NCBI GenBank assembly: GCA_009767595.1
Contig: VSDK01016660.1
Location: 23,292 to 87,291 of the forward strand
Length of the DNA: 64,000 bases
From: Symbiodinium kawagutii
Lineage: Eukaryota; Sar; Dinophyceae; Suessiales; Symbiodiniaceae
Reading direction: 5' to 3'
The translations under genes and the position numbers were made by a program. Position 1 is the first letter of the stretch; every line of letters begins with the position of its first letter. The notes beneath the pieces were generated by a model, which had not been told where the DNA came from, did not search any database, and saw only the letters and a program-made list of their open reading frames with translations. Positions 24,615-35,999 of this stretch are shown piece by piece.

Positions 24615-25963
24615 GGCCCTTGTCCCTGGTTGCATCTGGTAGCTGGAAATTGCCATAATTTGCCCAAGAAAGGGAGCAGCCTGCATTGAAATCCTGAAAC
24701 ATTCCCTCCTCCATCGCTGGCGAAGCGTTTCGAAGCAAGTTTATTCCTCTTTGTTGGCGGATGGGAACCCTCTTGTGATGCTGGAAATGTGTGGAGTTTC
24801 CCCAGCACCACGGAAGAGTTGGGAATTTCCTACAAACTTTAGCGTGCAAGAAGATCACTGGCTTACTCATGGTCCAGATGGAATTGGGAAGTGGTGGATG
24901 TTTGGATTACCGCGAAAAGAATACTGTACATCTTGTTTTATCTATGCCAACAGATGGTACAAATTTTGTACAGAATAATTGCGGGCTCATGTGATCTACA
25001 TATGTAAGTATGTATATATATATATAGATGGCATCATGGGCTTCGGCCCAAAGAGCACATGTATACATGGAGTATGACCAACATCAGACCCGACCTTATG
25101 GTAAAGACCTTACAGAAAAGGACAGTGAAAAAGGGAAATCACGTGTTTGGCTTTGTTTGAAAGATTCGAGTTTTCACGCGTTTTCCCATGCTCCAAAAAA
25201 TGCTATTAGGTTCATTCATTCCGATTCATTCCCTTCTACGTTCGACCAGATCACCCCCTTCGGGGTGAGTGTCAGTTGGTTTGGAACTGCACTTTTCTGG
25301 CGCTTGTTCGCCCCTGCGGTCCCTCAAGGGAGAAACTGAGCAAGACGGCAAATTGAAAGCGAAAGAAGACCAGGAAGAAGGCTCCTGGGCTCGGCGGGTG
25401 TGGTAAATCTTCCCACAGCGAACTGAATTGGAGGTGGTTTGTAGAGATTCCCTGGTATGCAACCTGAAAGTTACAAAAACAATGAAAAACATCATTCTAA
25501 GTTAACCATCTTTCTAAGTTACCATGCATGAACATCTTCCCAAAACTAAATGCTTATCACTATACCTTGGGATTCCATTCTCTGATCAGTCGAAACGCAT
25601 TGAACTGGGTTCATGATGTTTTGAGTTTGAGGTGCCGGTAGGCATTGTTTTTCAGTGTGTTGTTTTTGTAAATGATGCCACCAGAATTGTGAACGCTGTT
25701 ATATATACACATGTAGGTATCTTCAAATATCAATATACACATTCGATCAGGGTAGTGCTATTTCTCTGAGATACTGAGTCAATACTACTGAAATGATACA
25801 ACGAGTACGACGCAGACAACGAGTCTCTGGTTGTTTTTGCGTTCTGAATTTTTGTCCTCGGACTCCAAATCTCCCCCATCCGATCAGTTTCCCAAGTCAT
25901 TACCCCCAAGTCATCAATAGATCTGGGAAACTGATAGATCTGATAAATCCCTCAATTATTTGG

Positions 25964-26040
25964 ATCTATCAATCAGATCAATCAGATCCTATCAATCAGA
26001 TCCTATCAATCAGATCCTATCAATCAGATCCTATCAATCC
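25964..26040. repeat. 14-bp tandem repeat CAGATCCTATCAAT
   Basis: Four to five head-to-tail copies of a 14-base unit, preceded by shorter 'caatcagat' variants. Confidence 0.85.
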
Positions 26041-26611
26041 GGTTGATTCCAAAAAAGCCACGAAATAACTTTGGGGGTTCCAAGTCCTTGGCTTGACCTA
26101 TAGGGACGGGTTCCAAGTGCATGGCGGCATGCCGTTGAAAACGCTACCGGTAGCTGGACATTGCTGGGGACACAACGGGCTTCCGGAGACAAACTTCCTG
26201 GTGAACATGGCTGGAAAATCCACCAGAAATGGCTGGCTGGAAAACCCTGGGTTTTTTCATCCATTGAAATGGTGGATTTTCCACACAGCCACGTTAGTTC
26301 ATCAGACAGAAGCTACCTACACTTGCTGCAGGGACTTTGCCGCCAGTATGACCGTTGCAGCTCTACATGATTCAACACCCGTAGCAGTTTCCTGCACAAA
26401 AGGAGAGAGGAACAGGCAATACTGTAGCAATGGCAGTGCCATTTGTTTGATAAGCACACCTATGGTGGTGAGCCTGCGATCGTTGGGTGACATGATTTAC
26501 GGACAATCTGATGTCTTTGAATGATTTCCAGCGAAATCCAATGCCCGTTTTGAATGATAAAAATGATACAAATTATTAAGCACAACATTTTTCTCATGAA
26601 TTTCCTGTCAG

Positions 26612-26790
26612 GAGAAGAAGAGGAAATCCTCGAGCATGACTCTGTGGTTGATCCCGAGTCTATCGAGCCTGCGCCTGTGGTGATGCCTCCCGTCTTGTCC
26701 TTGACATCGCTGGGGGAGACAGCCGAGGCGTTGTTGAAACAAGGCGCCCTTGGCCTCTGGGAGGGAGGAGAGGAGCAAAAAGAGATTGGA
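26612..26790 (+). CDS. candidate exon, acidic
   Basis: The acceptor is ATTTCCTGTCAG. The frame reads EEEEILEHDSVVDPESIEP, then LTSLGETAEALLKQGALGL. The acidic start and amphipathic second half look like real protein. The donor is unclear; the frame stays open to 26967 but degrades after about 26790. Confidence 0.45.
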
Positions 26791-27092
26791 ACGATTGAAT
26801 TTGGGAAAATGACAATACATGGAGATACCCTTTTATGGTTCAAGAATTGGAATATCTACTCAGGATCCGCAAAGGCTTCAAAAAGGAGACGTGAGGAAAT
26901 GCGTTGTGAAATCTTGTCAGCGGTTGAATGCAGCTCAAATTTGGGAACATCTATATACACATATTAATGCAATGTATACATGCAGGCAATGCTTTTTGGG
27001 TGCACATACGCATTTATAAAGAAATGCATATAAATCACAATTTAGTAATCCAAATATTGATGTAAATATGAATATGCATTTGAACTTGAACA

Positions 27093-27330
27093 AAATATGA
27101 TTTTCAATATGCATATGAATAGAACTATAAAGATAGATATAGATATACACATAGATATGAGTCCGAATATGAATAAAAACACGAATATACATGTGAATAT
27201 TACAATTAACATGAACATAGGTATGAAGTTTAATATGAATATGAATATGAATATGAATGTGAAACATACTGTAAACATAGATATAGATTGTGCACAAGAT
27301 ATAGATAAAAATGTACACATACATATACAT
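27093..27330. repeat. AT-rich ATGAAT/TATACA low-complexity tract
   Basis: TATGAA-type hexamers repeat at about 27228-27262 within a longer purine/AT tract. Long frames over it (Ile/His/Met-rich) are artefacts. Confidence 0.6.
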
Positions 27331-27726
27331 ACACATATTCGCACATAGAGCATGGGGCATGACCTACCGAAAAGGGGTCACTGAGCACTTGGTGTAAGAA
27401 CATGGTAATTATGTGTGGCCAAAGGTCCAGGCCACAAACCATGAGCCACCTTCCCCAGAGTGGGCAGCTTGTACCGTTCGTGGGTCGCATACATCCATCG
27501 ATGCAGAAGCATCCAGGAGACCTTTGGAGACTCCTTTCTATGCCTTTGTTTGATGGGTTTCCATGGCATAGGCATAGAAATCAAACAATGGTGTTTAAGC
27601 ATATCCATAAGTTATATACATCTATCCATAAGTTCTTCATGGATGGTGGTTTTGTTTGACGTATGGGTTTCCATGGTGAAATCATCTACCAGTGGGTCCC
27701 CATGGCCGGCGGATGGCCTTCTCCAG

Positions 27727-27800
27727 GCATTACGGAGTTGCCCACGGAGGTGGACGAAGCGGCCACGGAATGCCACAAATCCGAGGGATCCGAGGTCAAG
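27727..27800 (+). CDS. candidate internal exon, 74 bp
   Basis: The acceptor is TTCTCCAG and the donor is GTCAAG|GTACGA. The frame reads ITELPTEVDEAATECHKSE and enters at phase 2. Both splice signals are good. A C-family element starts 64 bp downstream. Confidence 0.55.
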
Positions 27801-27828
27801 GTACGACGGGATGCCTGGGGGTGGCGGC

Positions 27829-27863
27829 TTCATTGGCGGCTTCATTGGTGGCTTCATTGGTGG
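27829..27863. repeat. 15-bp tandem repeat GCTTCATTGGTGGCT
   Basis: Three near-identical copies stand directly before the TA that begins the C1 element. Confidence 0.8.
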
Positions 27864-27978
27864 TACAAGGTGGGCCCCCAACCACTTCGGTTAGTTGATT
27901 AATAACTAACTTAAATAGGGTTAACTACCAGTGATAGGGGATATAACCCAACTTATAGCTGCTGGGGCCCACCTTGTA
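27864..27978. mobile_element. C-family element (C1) flanked by TA
   Basis: The ends TACAAGGTGGGCCCC and GGGGCCCACCTTGTA are perfect inverted copies. TA flanks the CAAGG...CCTTG core, which is the hallmark of Tc1/mariner-type insertion. The element is 115 bp and non-coding. It is closely similar to C2. Confidence 0.85.
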
Positions 27979-28611
27979 TCATGTTGTTTCTCTGAACTGG
28001 CGAGCGGCTTCAAGAGCCAGGATCCTGCTCGAAAAAATTGACTCATGGTAATGCAGCTCAGAAATTGTACTACGTACTGTCAGTGTTATTGTTGTTCTCA
28101 TCTTTGTTCAGGGTTCGGCCAAGTGATTTGTTTTAATTGGTGGAGAGACGCAGAGAGAGAGAGAGAGAGCGCCATTTGAGATATTTCAAGACAGGACATA
28201 AACGACCATTGGACCTCAAGCGACAAGCACAGGCCTTTATCTAACTACAAAACAATCGCCGGGAGGATGATTGGAACGATGATGGTGCTTTCAACAAAGG
28301 GGGTTGATGATTGTCGACAGGGTACATGGGGATGGCAAAGGATCGAAACACGTTCGGTTGTTAAATTGGTGGAAATTCTAGTGATTGACCTTTTGACCCG
28401 TAACATCCTGTACCATGTATCCGGGTAGTTTCGGTTTATTGAAATTCCCGTTGCTGCTGTATATTGCTGGATTCTATATTTTAGGTCAACAGCGATATCA
28501 TTCCATTGCCGGCAACTAGCTTGCAGTGCTTCAAGTCTGAACCACGCGTGACTTCCGCTTTGTTGAACGGGAATACACTGGCACCCACATTGTTGGTATA
28601 CAGCCCATTGG

Positions 28612-28726
28612 TACAAGGTGGGCCCCCAACCACTTAGGTTAGTTGATTAATAACTAACTTAAATTGGGTCAACTACCAGTTATAGGGGTTATAACCCAAC
28701 TTATAGCTGCTGGGGCCCACCTTGTA
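28612..28726. mobile_element. C-family element (C2) flanked by TA
   Basis: It has the same length and orientation as C1 with only a few base differences over 115 bp, and again stands between TA dinucleotides. The two lie about 750 bp apart. The flanks differ, so these look like separate insertions, not one duplicated block. Confidence 0.85.
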
Positions 28727-28815
28727 TTACGAGAGAGTCACATCATTGGTTCCCATACCCCCTGGCTATGTGAGTATCACGGTGGCCTAATCCCCAAATC
28801 GCGGCCTTCTTGCAG

Positions 28816-28850
28816 ACCGGAGCTACCAGGAGGTCTCCACGAAGCAACAG
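28816..28850 (+). CDS. candidate micro-exon, 35 bp
   Basis: It is bounded by CTTCTTGCAG and CAACAG|GTAGAT. It could encode RSYQEVSTKQQ. Splice signals are good on both sides, but the size makes chance possible. Confidence 0.3.
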
Positions 28851-28892
28851 GTAGATCGGTTCCTAGTAGCATTGGTAGATCCATGGAATTTG

Positions 28893-29004
28893 GCTATGGG
28901 TCAAGCAGTTAACCAACCAACTAATGGAGGATTTACCAACAACAATAAGGGAAAAGAATGGTTAATGATGGGGAACCAGGGGTACAGGGTTTTGACCCAC
29001 AGCC
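28893..29004. mobile_element. A-family element (A3)
   Basis: The ends are GCTATGGGTCAAGCAG and GTTTTGACCCACAGCC. Flanks ATTTG and ATTTA are a 5-bp duplication with one change. A candidate exon begins 34 bp beyond it. Confidence 0.8.
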
Positions 29005-29037
29005 ATTTAACCAGCTAGATCCAACCAATCCTGGAAG

Positions 29038-29152
29038 ACCTGGTGGCTGCCATGGCTGGTTCCTGCCATGGGATCAGGAGGCTCCGGAACCTCCCCAGCA
29101 TGGATGCCCAGTTGTTGGGTCAGAGTCATCAGTGACTTCAGCATCCAACAAG
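29038..29152 (+). CDS. candidate internal exon
   Basis: After TCCTGGAAG the frame reads WDQEAPEPPQHGCPVVGSE then SSVTSASN and ends at AACAAG|GTCAGA. The donor is good and the acceptor moderate. The product is unknown. Confidence 0.35.
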
Positions 29153-29358
29153 GTCAGACCCATCCAACGAATTAGCAGTTGCCAACTTTTCCAATTTCCA
29201 AGCCAACTAATTCACAGATGCCTTGCTGATGAACAAAATGAAGACACAGGCATTGATGACGATGTCTACTGAATGACTCCATAATCACCTCAGTTGATTC
29301 AGCTCTTAAAGATTGTAGACAAGAACTGTGACTGTGTGAAATCGGATGTGTCAATTTA

Positions 29359-29464
29359 GCGGTTTCTCAAGCCATAGGGGTGCCCCAAAAAGGGTTATTT
29401 ATTACTACAAATGGTTTGTATAAAGGATGATAACTACGGTACCCTCATAACTTGAGAAACCACC
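29359..29464. mobile_element. B-family element
   Basis: The ends are GCGGTTTCTCAAGCCATAGG and ATAACTTGAGAAACCACC. Flanks ATTTA and ATTTG match at four of five positions. The middle carries the family word 'ggttatttattactacaaatgg'-like sequence. Confidence 0.7.
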
Positions 29465-29828
29465 ATTTGAGTTCTTCATTGGTCTGAATTAGACTCCAGG
29501 ACTCCCAGCTTTTCGCTGCTTCTCTCTGCAGATCTGAGATGTTTGTCACGATGAATCGTAATTTCAGCAAGGTAGTTTGGTGCTTGAAAATCATTGGAAC
29601 ATGTTCGAAGAGGCACGTCATCCAGTTCTCGAAAGCTCTCCCAATTAGCTCTCCCAATCAGTCGGTTAAAGATTCCATTTTTGATCACTGGTTGTCCTAG
29701 ATCGCTAGATGCAAAGATGACAGTTGATTGGGTGCAGGAAATTCTGTGCAATCCATCGCATTCTTGTTCAATCATGATTTTCCATGACACACCATTCTTC
29801 TATTCTTGTGATGCCACAGACACACTGC

Positions 29829-29983
29829 TGCCGCCACCACCACCACCACCACCACCACCACCACCATCACCATCACCATCACCATCACCGTCACCGTCAC
29901 CATCACCATCACCATCATCATCATCATCATCACCATCACCATCACCATCACCATTATCATCATCATCATCATCATCATCATCA
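29829..29983. repeat. CAC/CAT trinucleotide repeat
   Basis: About 50 triplets of CAC, CAT and CGT lie in blocks. Poly-His, poly-Pro/Ser and poly-Met/Val frames across it are repeat artefacts. Confidence 0.95.
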
Positions 29984-31087
29984 CCTCATCGAAGGTACAA
30001 ACTGTCCACAGGTCTAGATTGTTGACTCTCGAAGAGTTTCTTCTATTTGCTAGCCCTTTAACAATGAATCCATGAGCTGCTTTATGTTGGGCTGCCGAAA
30101 ACAGTATGCGGCACTTCATTTCAGGTAATGGGGTTTCTTCCCCAGCAGCTTTCCGCGGTGACAAATCCGCACAATCTTTGTTTTGACTTGTTGCTAAATG
30201 AAACTAAATTCCTGAGAGGGTGGGGACATCCAACATGCATACGTGTAAGGGTTAGATATCCACTAAAGCAAAATTGTGGAGATGAACATCTCAACAATGG
30301 TACAAGTGTTCACTGTTGACGCGTCCTCATATTGGAGTCAGAAACCTTTTACTGAGGATGCAATAAGCAGCGCCACGAACTTCCATGTAAATGGTTGTTC
30401 CAGCAAGTATCTAGAGATTGAGATCAACCAATGTATGGTTATAAAGTTCTGAGATGATTGTGTTCCATGACCACAAGCCAGGATCATGTGCAGTTGATGC
30501 CGATTGTAGGTTGGTCTTCATTGGAGGTTGCCCACAGCAATCTCCCCTCGCTGGTCGGATGGCCATCGGAACCGTCGCCCCCAGGTGTACCCCACAAGAA
30601 GCAGCGGCCTATGCCATCCGGGCCTGTGAGGCTGTAGAACGAGTAGCTGAGACTTGACAAGGGAATGGTGTTCTATGTGGATACATGTACATCATAGATA
30701 CACACACACACACAAACACTATTGAGACAAGCACAAACTTGTATACCAATTTACATTGAGGCAGCATCTTCCGGGTACAAACACGAACATAGTGCGCTTC
30801 TGGAGCAGCAGCCTGGTGATAATTTTCCTTTGTTGTCCTCCTTGTTGACGACACCGGCTGATTAGTTTGAGGTGAACAATGATACATGCATTGCGTTCAT
30901 CTATAATTGGAGTATGCTGGTACCATGGGGAACCGAGAAAACTGATGGCCTCATATGCCGCAGCAAAATATGTCATACCACGCAGTCAGTCAGCCAGCCA
31001 CCAGCCATCCATCCAACAAACCGAACCAACCATGCAGCGGCTGCACACAGCAGAGCTCCAGCAATGCCCAGCAGTGCCCAGTGAGAG
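29984..31087. other. no well-supported gene
   Basis: A weak protein-like end (QEAAAYAIRACEAVERVAE, stop at 30655-30657) follows a possible exon at 30510-30580. Splice signals are not paired. A CA run lies at about 30698-30714. Confidence 0.3.
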
Positions 31088-31160
31088 GCAGAGGCAGCCA
31101 AGATGGCACGGGCTCAAAGACTGGAGATGGATTTCATGGATGACATGGCAAGGGCACCCA
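31088..31160 (+). CDS. candidate exon, Met/Ala-rich helix
   Basis: The frame reads AEAAKMARAQRLEMDFMDD after GTGAGAG and stops at CACCCA|GTGGG. It looks like an amphipathic helix. The donor is weak. Confidence 0.35.
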
Positions 31161-31402
31161 GTGGGATTTGCCCATGCGAACTTTTCTTCACCAAGATTTC
31201 TGGTGAAGGATGGTGGTGAACAACCAAATGTAAAAAGTGAGAACAAACATTGAGACACGAAATCATGGGCCAACAGTAGTGGGAACACATACCAACAACA
31301 ACAAACACATCAACAAACCGTGCTAAACAATTGACGGAATCGGCACAGGCCAGTGAAGCTTGTGAGCATTTCAAGGGCAATGCCTTGGGGCTCAGAAACA
31401 TG

Positions 31403-31559
31403 GCCGGATGTGATACCGGGGGGTTCTAAGTAGATTGGGAATCCACCAAAATTGATGGTTACTATAAATGATTTCGGGATTTTGGATGATTTCGTCAGTA
31501 AATAGGATAAATGATCGGTATTGGATGATTTCGGGGGTCCCCTATTTTGAGAAACCACC
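31403..31559. mobile_element. B-family element with ACATG duplication
   Basis: The right end CCCCTATTTTGAGAAACCACC is typical for B and the left end (GCCGGATGTGATACCGGGG) is diverged. ACATG occurs on both sides (31398-31402 and 31560-31564). At 157 bp it is longer than other copies because 'ttggatgatttcg' is present in extra copies. Confidence 0.65.
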
Positions 31560-31727
31560 ACATGTGTTTCCGGTCCTGGGAGCCCACAAGGGTAGGCCAG
31601 CATCCCAACGAGGGGTGGATCAATTGGTGGTCATCCGGGCTTCCGCGGTCCCAGGGGTTTGCTGTGAGATTGGTATGGCTCAGTCGTTGTGATAGCGCAT
31701 TGATGTTGGTTGGCAGTTGCTTGTCAG

Positions 31728-31807
31728 GGGAGGGGATGAGCAACGCTGTTCAATCTGGTCGATACAAATTCTCTTCACGGATTGTCGATTTTGCCCGGTT
31801 CTGGTTG
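31728..31807 (+). CDS. candidate internal exon, 80 bp
   Basis: It lies between GCTTGTCAG and CTGGTTG|GTGAGT, both strong signals. The frame reads MSNAVQSGRYKFSSRIVDF then ARFWL and exits at phase 0, which fits the phase-0 entry of the block at 32072. Confidence 0.5.
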
Positions 31808-31944
31808 GTGAGTGTGGCCCGCTATTGTGAACCATCATGAAGCACCATCCCCCAAATTTGTTCATCCCCACACATTTGCTAGCCATTATTGTAATAGACA
31901 AATGGTTTTAGAAACATTTTTTTGGGATGATAGCTTTCATCGTC

Positions 31945-31992
31945 CCACTATTGTAATAGACTATTGTAATAGACTATTGCAATAGACTATGA
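31945..31992. repeat. 13-14 bp repeat CTATTGTAATAGA
   Basis: Three tandem copies, with a fourth outlying copy near 31889. The unit is itself an imperfect palindrome. Confidence 0.75.
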
Positions 31993-32030
31993 CCCCCTAT
32001 ATATACCTGGTATTCAATCCAAGTCAAATG

Positions 32031-32068
32031 ACTTATAACCCAACTCATAGCTCGGGGTCCACCCTGTA
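32031..32068. mobile_element. C-family terminal fragment abutting an exon
   Basis: The sequence 'ttataacccaactcatagct' then 'cggggtccaccctgta' matches the right third of C1 and C2. The left part was not found. Its last bases TGTA run directly into GAG|AGC, the likely acceptor of the next block. Confidence 0.55.
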
Positions 32069-32071
32069 GAG

Positions 32072-32173
32072 AGCCTGATCAAAGGCTCCCAAGCACGGCC
32101 TACCAAACAGCAGCTCCTGGAGGCTTCCTGGAACCTGAACTTCAAGCGCCAGCCGACCAAGAAAGAGATCAAG
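32072..32173 (+). CDS. candidate internal exon, 34 codons
   Basis: The block is bounded by TGTAGAG and ATCAAG|GTGGGC, phase 0 at both ends. The frame reads SLIKGSQARPTKQQLLEAS then WNLNFKRQPTKKEIK and is strongly protein-like. The acceptor is made next to, or partly by, the end of a C element. The product is unknown. Confidence 0.55.
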
Positions 32174-33124
32174 GTGGGCGGCGGCTGTGGGGACGACCCG
32201 TTGGTGCATGGCTACTGGTGGCCACCGGTGGCTGGTGGCGGCTTCACTGCTTGATCCACGTTCGTGGTACACCAACAAGCTTTGCCGATAAGACGACTAC
32301 ACGGTTAATGTTTGAGTGATAAATCTTTTCCTATTGTCAGACATGTTTTACTATGTGCAACTATGATGAACCGGTGCCCCTGAGCCTCAGACATCTAAAT
32401 TGGTCTATTTTCGTTGCCTCAAATAGTTCGATTGCCCATGACTCAGCTGCTATGGGTTGCGATCGTGGTGATCCAATACCTTGGTGGTCGAATTCCTCTG
32501 ACCTTGGAGGTATCCCCAGCGACCGATTCTCTGCGACCGAAGTAGTGGTGGCTCTGATGTCAATCCATTCTGTTCAGTTTAGTACCTCTCTTTGTACTCA
32601 GTACTTGACTGAAAAACAAGCATTTTCGATGACTGAGTGTGGCCAGCATTCCAATTCCTTGAAGATTTACAGAAAAGGGTTACAGATTCTCGGCTGCCGG
32701 ACGATCCCCAATAATGATCTCAGAAGACTGGTAGGCTGCAGGTTTTCCTGAGAGTTTGTTCGTTGTTTTTTTTCAGTTTGGTTTAATTATTTGGGATGTT
32801 TTGGATGGACTTTATGTGATTTAATTTTCAATCTTTAGAGCGCACCAGTCTGACGAGGCCAGCAAGAAATGGACTGGGTTGTATGGATCACCCTGCAAGA
32901 ACCAGGGTCAATCAGCATCCGATAGTCCTTGTTGCTGGGTCAGCCGTTGAGGGTATCGATGCGTGATGAATCATCAACTCCCTCAACTAATTCCTGTCAG
33001 CCTGATTGAGTATTCTGACGGTTGGTGTCAACTCGTTTCACCTTTCAGTACCTCTGGGTTTTCATTACTCGTCAACTTGGGCTGCCACCCACACACATCA
33101 GCTGACATGGACTGGCCATTGCAG
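32174..33124. other. probable intron/spacer
   Basis: A 132-codon + frame at 32353-32751 is AT-rich and lacks splice support. Nothing else was recognised. Confidence 0.3.
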
Positions 33125-33203
33125 GAAGCTCCCCAAGAAGATGCGGCAGCAGGTTGGAAGCAGTCAAAACTATGCACACGGCGATGGGATTGGAAATCTA
33201 GTA
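33125..33203 (+). CDS. candidate internal exon, 79 bp
   Basis: The acceptor is GGCCATTGCAG and the donor GTA|GTGAGT matches the consensus. Two frames are open. The one reading KLPKKMRQQVGSSQNYAHG enters at phase 1 and leaves at phase 0. The product is unknown. Confidence 0.5.
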
Positions 33204-33388
33204 GTGAGTACAAAGCAAATTCCAATCATCCCTACTTCCCTGGTCAGAAAAGTTCTTGGGGAGATTGTTCCTACCTAAAGTCGCAGATCGTAGGTTTGCA
33301 GTTAGCAGTGCTGCCACCTGACGAGACAATAAGTGAATCTCGTGAGTCATAGGGAAACTATAAAATAGCCTGCTGTGCACAGCAGAAA

Positions 33389-33484
33389 CAAGAGATTTAT
33401 CAAGAGATTCATCAAGAGATTCATCAAGAGAGATTCATCAAGAGAGATTCATCAAGAGATTCATCAAGAGATTCATCAAGAGAT
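33389..33484. repeat. 12-bp tandem repeat AAGAGATTCATC
   Basis: Seven to eight copies; two carry an extra GA and so are 14 bp. The repetitive open frame across it (RFIKRFIKR) is an artefact. Confidence 0.9.
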
Positions 33485-33567
33485 CACCCTCTATGTCCAT
33501 GAAATTTGGCCGATGGTTGTATCCATTCTTCATCTGTTTTGGCATATTGCTGTTGGTCACCTTGCAG

Positions 33568-33640
33568 CGCTGCGCAGGTCACGAAGAAGGACGACCGGGA
33601 GCTGCTCAGGGGGCGGATGTCCATGGGAAGCTGATGGAAA
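33568..33640 (+). CDS. candidate exon ending at an A-family element
   Basis: The acceptor CACCTTGCAG is strong. One frame reads AAQVTKKDDRELLRGRMSM and closes soon after; another is open into the A element. The donor is unclear. The block ends within about 5 bp of the element's target duplication. Confidence 0.4.
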
Positions 33641-33644
33641 TGTG

Positions 33645-33835
33645 GCTATGGGTCAATATTGACCAACCAACTAATGGGGGTTAATAACCAACAAACCATG
33701 GACCAAGATGGCTAAGGGTCAATATATTCATTCACCAACCAATTTCATGGGGGGTTAATAACCAACCAACTATAGGGAAAACAGCCTGGCTAATGATAGG
33801 GGAACCAGGGGGACCAAGGGTTTTGACCCATAGCC
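33645..33835. mobile_element. A-family long variant (A4), ATGTG duplication
   Basis: The ends are GCTATGGGTCAATATTGACC and GTTTTGACCCATAGCC. ATGTG flanks both sides (33640-33644 and 33836-33840). The 191-bp body contains a second internal start-like segment ('ggctaagggtcaatat'), so two units are fused. Confidence 0.8.
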
Positions 33836-34184
33836 ATGTGGTGATCCATGGTGATCCTTTGGCTCAGGAAACTGCTGTCAGAGACCCTGAGACCGCGTTT
33901 TGTTGGCATGGAAGTGGCTGACTTTGGGGCATTCCTTTGGTTGGCAAAGCTGATGATTCACTGATGATCCCAATCCTTAGGGACATGAGCACCCACCTTT
34001 CCAGGCAAAGACGCATAGACAAACTACTGAGATTTGGATGTCAAAACGAACGGGTTCCAATGAAAGTCAACTTTTGAGTAAATGACTATGATTATTGCTA
34101 CAATAATCACTGCTGGTTGTAGCAAAATCAACTGGTTCCAATGTGGGTTGACTAATGCTACAACTTCACACCTGACCGAGACAG

Positions 34185-34388
34185 TTCCCGCGGTCAGCCG
34201 AAACCTGGGTCATCAGCTGCACTTTCGAGGCGGACATTGCGATGAAGTGCGAGGCGAAGTCGAGTGACTTGGCGGCGCGTCGCGGGGATCAGAAACAGCG
34301 GCGGTTCGAGGTTGGAAGGGTCTCAGTGGAGGCCAAGCGGAGGCCCCCGAGTTCGGTTCTTGAGATCCCACCGGGAACACATCGCTAG
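34185..34388 (+). CDS. candidate terminal exon, 67 codons
   Basis: After CCGAGACAG the frame is open to TAG at 34386-34388. It reads SAETWVISCTFEADIAMKC then SSDLAARRGDQKQRRFEVG, clearly protein-like with a basic middle. An overlapping frame closes earlier. This could be the 3' end of a gene whose earlier exons lie in 26.6-33.6 kb, which is inference only. Confidence 0.45.
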   Translation, partial: FPRSAETWVISCTFEADIAMKCEAKSSDLAARRGDQKQRRFEVGRVSVEAKRRPPSSVLEIPPGTHR

Positions 34389-34843
34389 TAGAAAAGTGTG
34401 CATGCTATGGTTCAGTGGCCAATGGTGCCATTTGTTGACCGATGGGAATTGGTACATTGACCTGTGATGTCCTTGGACAAACCAGATGGTAGATTTATTA
34501 CTTCCACCCGCAGTTTGGCGACTGAATCTCCGACCAAGCGCTGCTTTTGCACCAGCTGGGTTCGTTTTTGGGCTGCCTGAAGTGCTCAGCACAGCAGGCT
34601 GGGTAGATGATTGATGAGTACTCTAGATGTTTAAGATGAAAAACATGAAATCAACATCAGCAAGAACATGCAAGAAGTATGAGTTTTTTCTTTTTTTCGA
34701 AAATGATCATACAATTACTTTTGCTCATACTTAGGAGTGCTTCTTTCCAAAATGGACCATGCTTATCATGTTTCCATATGCTTCTTCGCTATGAGATTCC
34801 CAGATTCCAGGTGGTTTCTCACTCACCCCCAGCCTTTCATATG

Positions 34844-34964
34844 GCAGTGGGTCAAAGCCCTTGGTCCCCCTGGTTCCCCTATCATTAACCGTTGTTTTCC
34901 CTATGAAATTGTTGGTGAACTTATCCGCCCTGAAATTGGTTGGTTAACTGCTTGACCCATGGCC
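34844..34964. mobile_element. A-family element (A5), ATATG duplication
   Basis: The ends are GCAGTGGGTCAAAGCCC and GCTTGACCCATGGCC, with ATATG on both sides (34839-34843 and 34965-34969). A B-like start ('ggtggtttctcactcaccc') lies 30 bp upstream. Confidence 0.85.
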
Positions 34965-35331
34965 ATATGAACTCTGAGACCCTTAGAGCAACCCCCCCCA
35001 ACCCCCGTGACCTCCAACCCCAATCGCAAAGTGTTAAGGTCAACGGCTTGGAAAAAGATCTTGCGACCTGGCGCAGCCAGGTTGACCTGTTGCAACCGCC
35101 CACGAGACATGCGGATTCTGATTGGTGGATCATCTTTTTAGAGAGGCATTGTATGATTCAACTTATGATTCATTGATTCATATCATATCTTGTGATATTA
35201 CTGTTCTTGCTAAATCATTCTATGACCAATCTAATGTCTCTTGGTTAATCATTTAGATGGTGACTTTTGATTGTTGATGATTTTTTATTGGTTTATACCG
35301 GACTTGTTGTCTCACCAGTTGAATTTTGCAG

Positions 35332-35428
35332 GGAGGGTTTGGTCATGTTTGGTCCCTTTAGAGCTGGTGGACCGATGTGTTGGACACTTGCTACGAGATT
35401 TGGTCGTCGTGAGACCGGCTGGAAAGTT
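35332..35428 (+). CDS. candidate internal exon, 97 bp
   Basis: The acceptor is GAATTTTGCAG and the donor is AAAGTT|GTAAGC. The frame reads REGLVMFGPFRAGGPMCWT then LATRFGRRETGWK. The product is unknown. Confidence 0.45.
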
Positions 35429-35879
35429 GTAAGCCTTTCTTTGTTCGATCCGATGCATACACATGACCGTCCCTTGCTGCCTCTGTGTCGATTCCATCAG
35501 CACGATTTATGCAAACCATGTTGCAATTCAGTCAAGAAAGGGCCCCTCACTGACCTACAATGGCTGCCACTTCCGTGCCAAGTTAGGGGGTTTGCCCCAC
35601 GGAGATGGATGAAAGTCTGTTGGATGCTGGCAGATGCTCCTTGGCAGCCTGGGATGGTTCATTTTCTTCACAGCACCAATAGTTCCTGTTGCTTTCGATT
35701 GGTGTAGTAATCTGCAGCAACAGAAACAATAGTAAAACTATGTAAAACTGTGTTAATCAAGAATGAACAATAATAGTAAAGATGATGATAATAATGATAA
35801 ATACAAATGATAAGGATAAAGAACGATGATATATAATCATCATCAACCATCATCCGTTGATGCACAGTTCTGTTGTTTC

Positions 35880-35990
35880 TACAAGGTGGGCCCCCAGAAG
35901 TTATAAGTTGGGTTATAACACCTACAACTGGTAGTTAACCCTAGTTATACAAGTTGGTTATTAATCAACTTAAAAGTGGTTGGGGGCCCG
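35880..35990. mobile_element. C-family element (C3), opposite orientation
   Basis: It starts TACAAGGTGGGCCCCC and its body is the reverse complement of C1 and C2. The far end stops at GGGGGCCCG and lacks the last bases. A GC-rich block open in several frames follows at 36000-36220. Confidence 0.75.
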
Positions 35991-35999
35991 TGATTAACC

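Noticed and set aside
29772-30164. Poly-His, poly-Met/Val and Pro/Ser frames
   Set aside because: They come from the CAC/CAT triplet repeat and exist on both strands.
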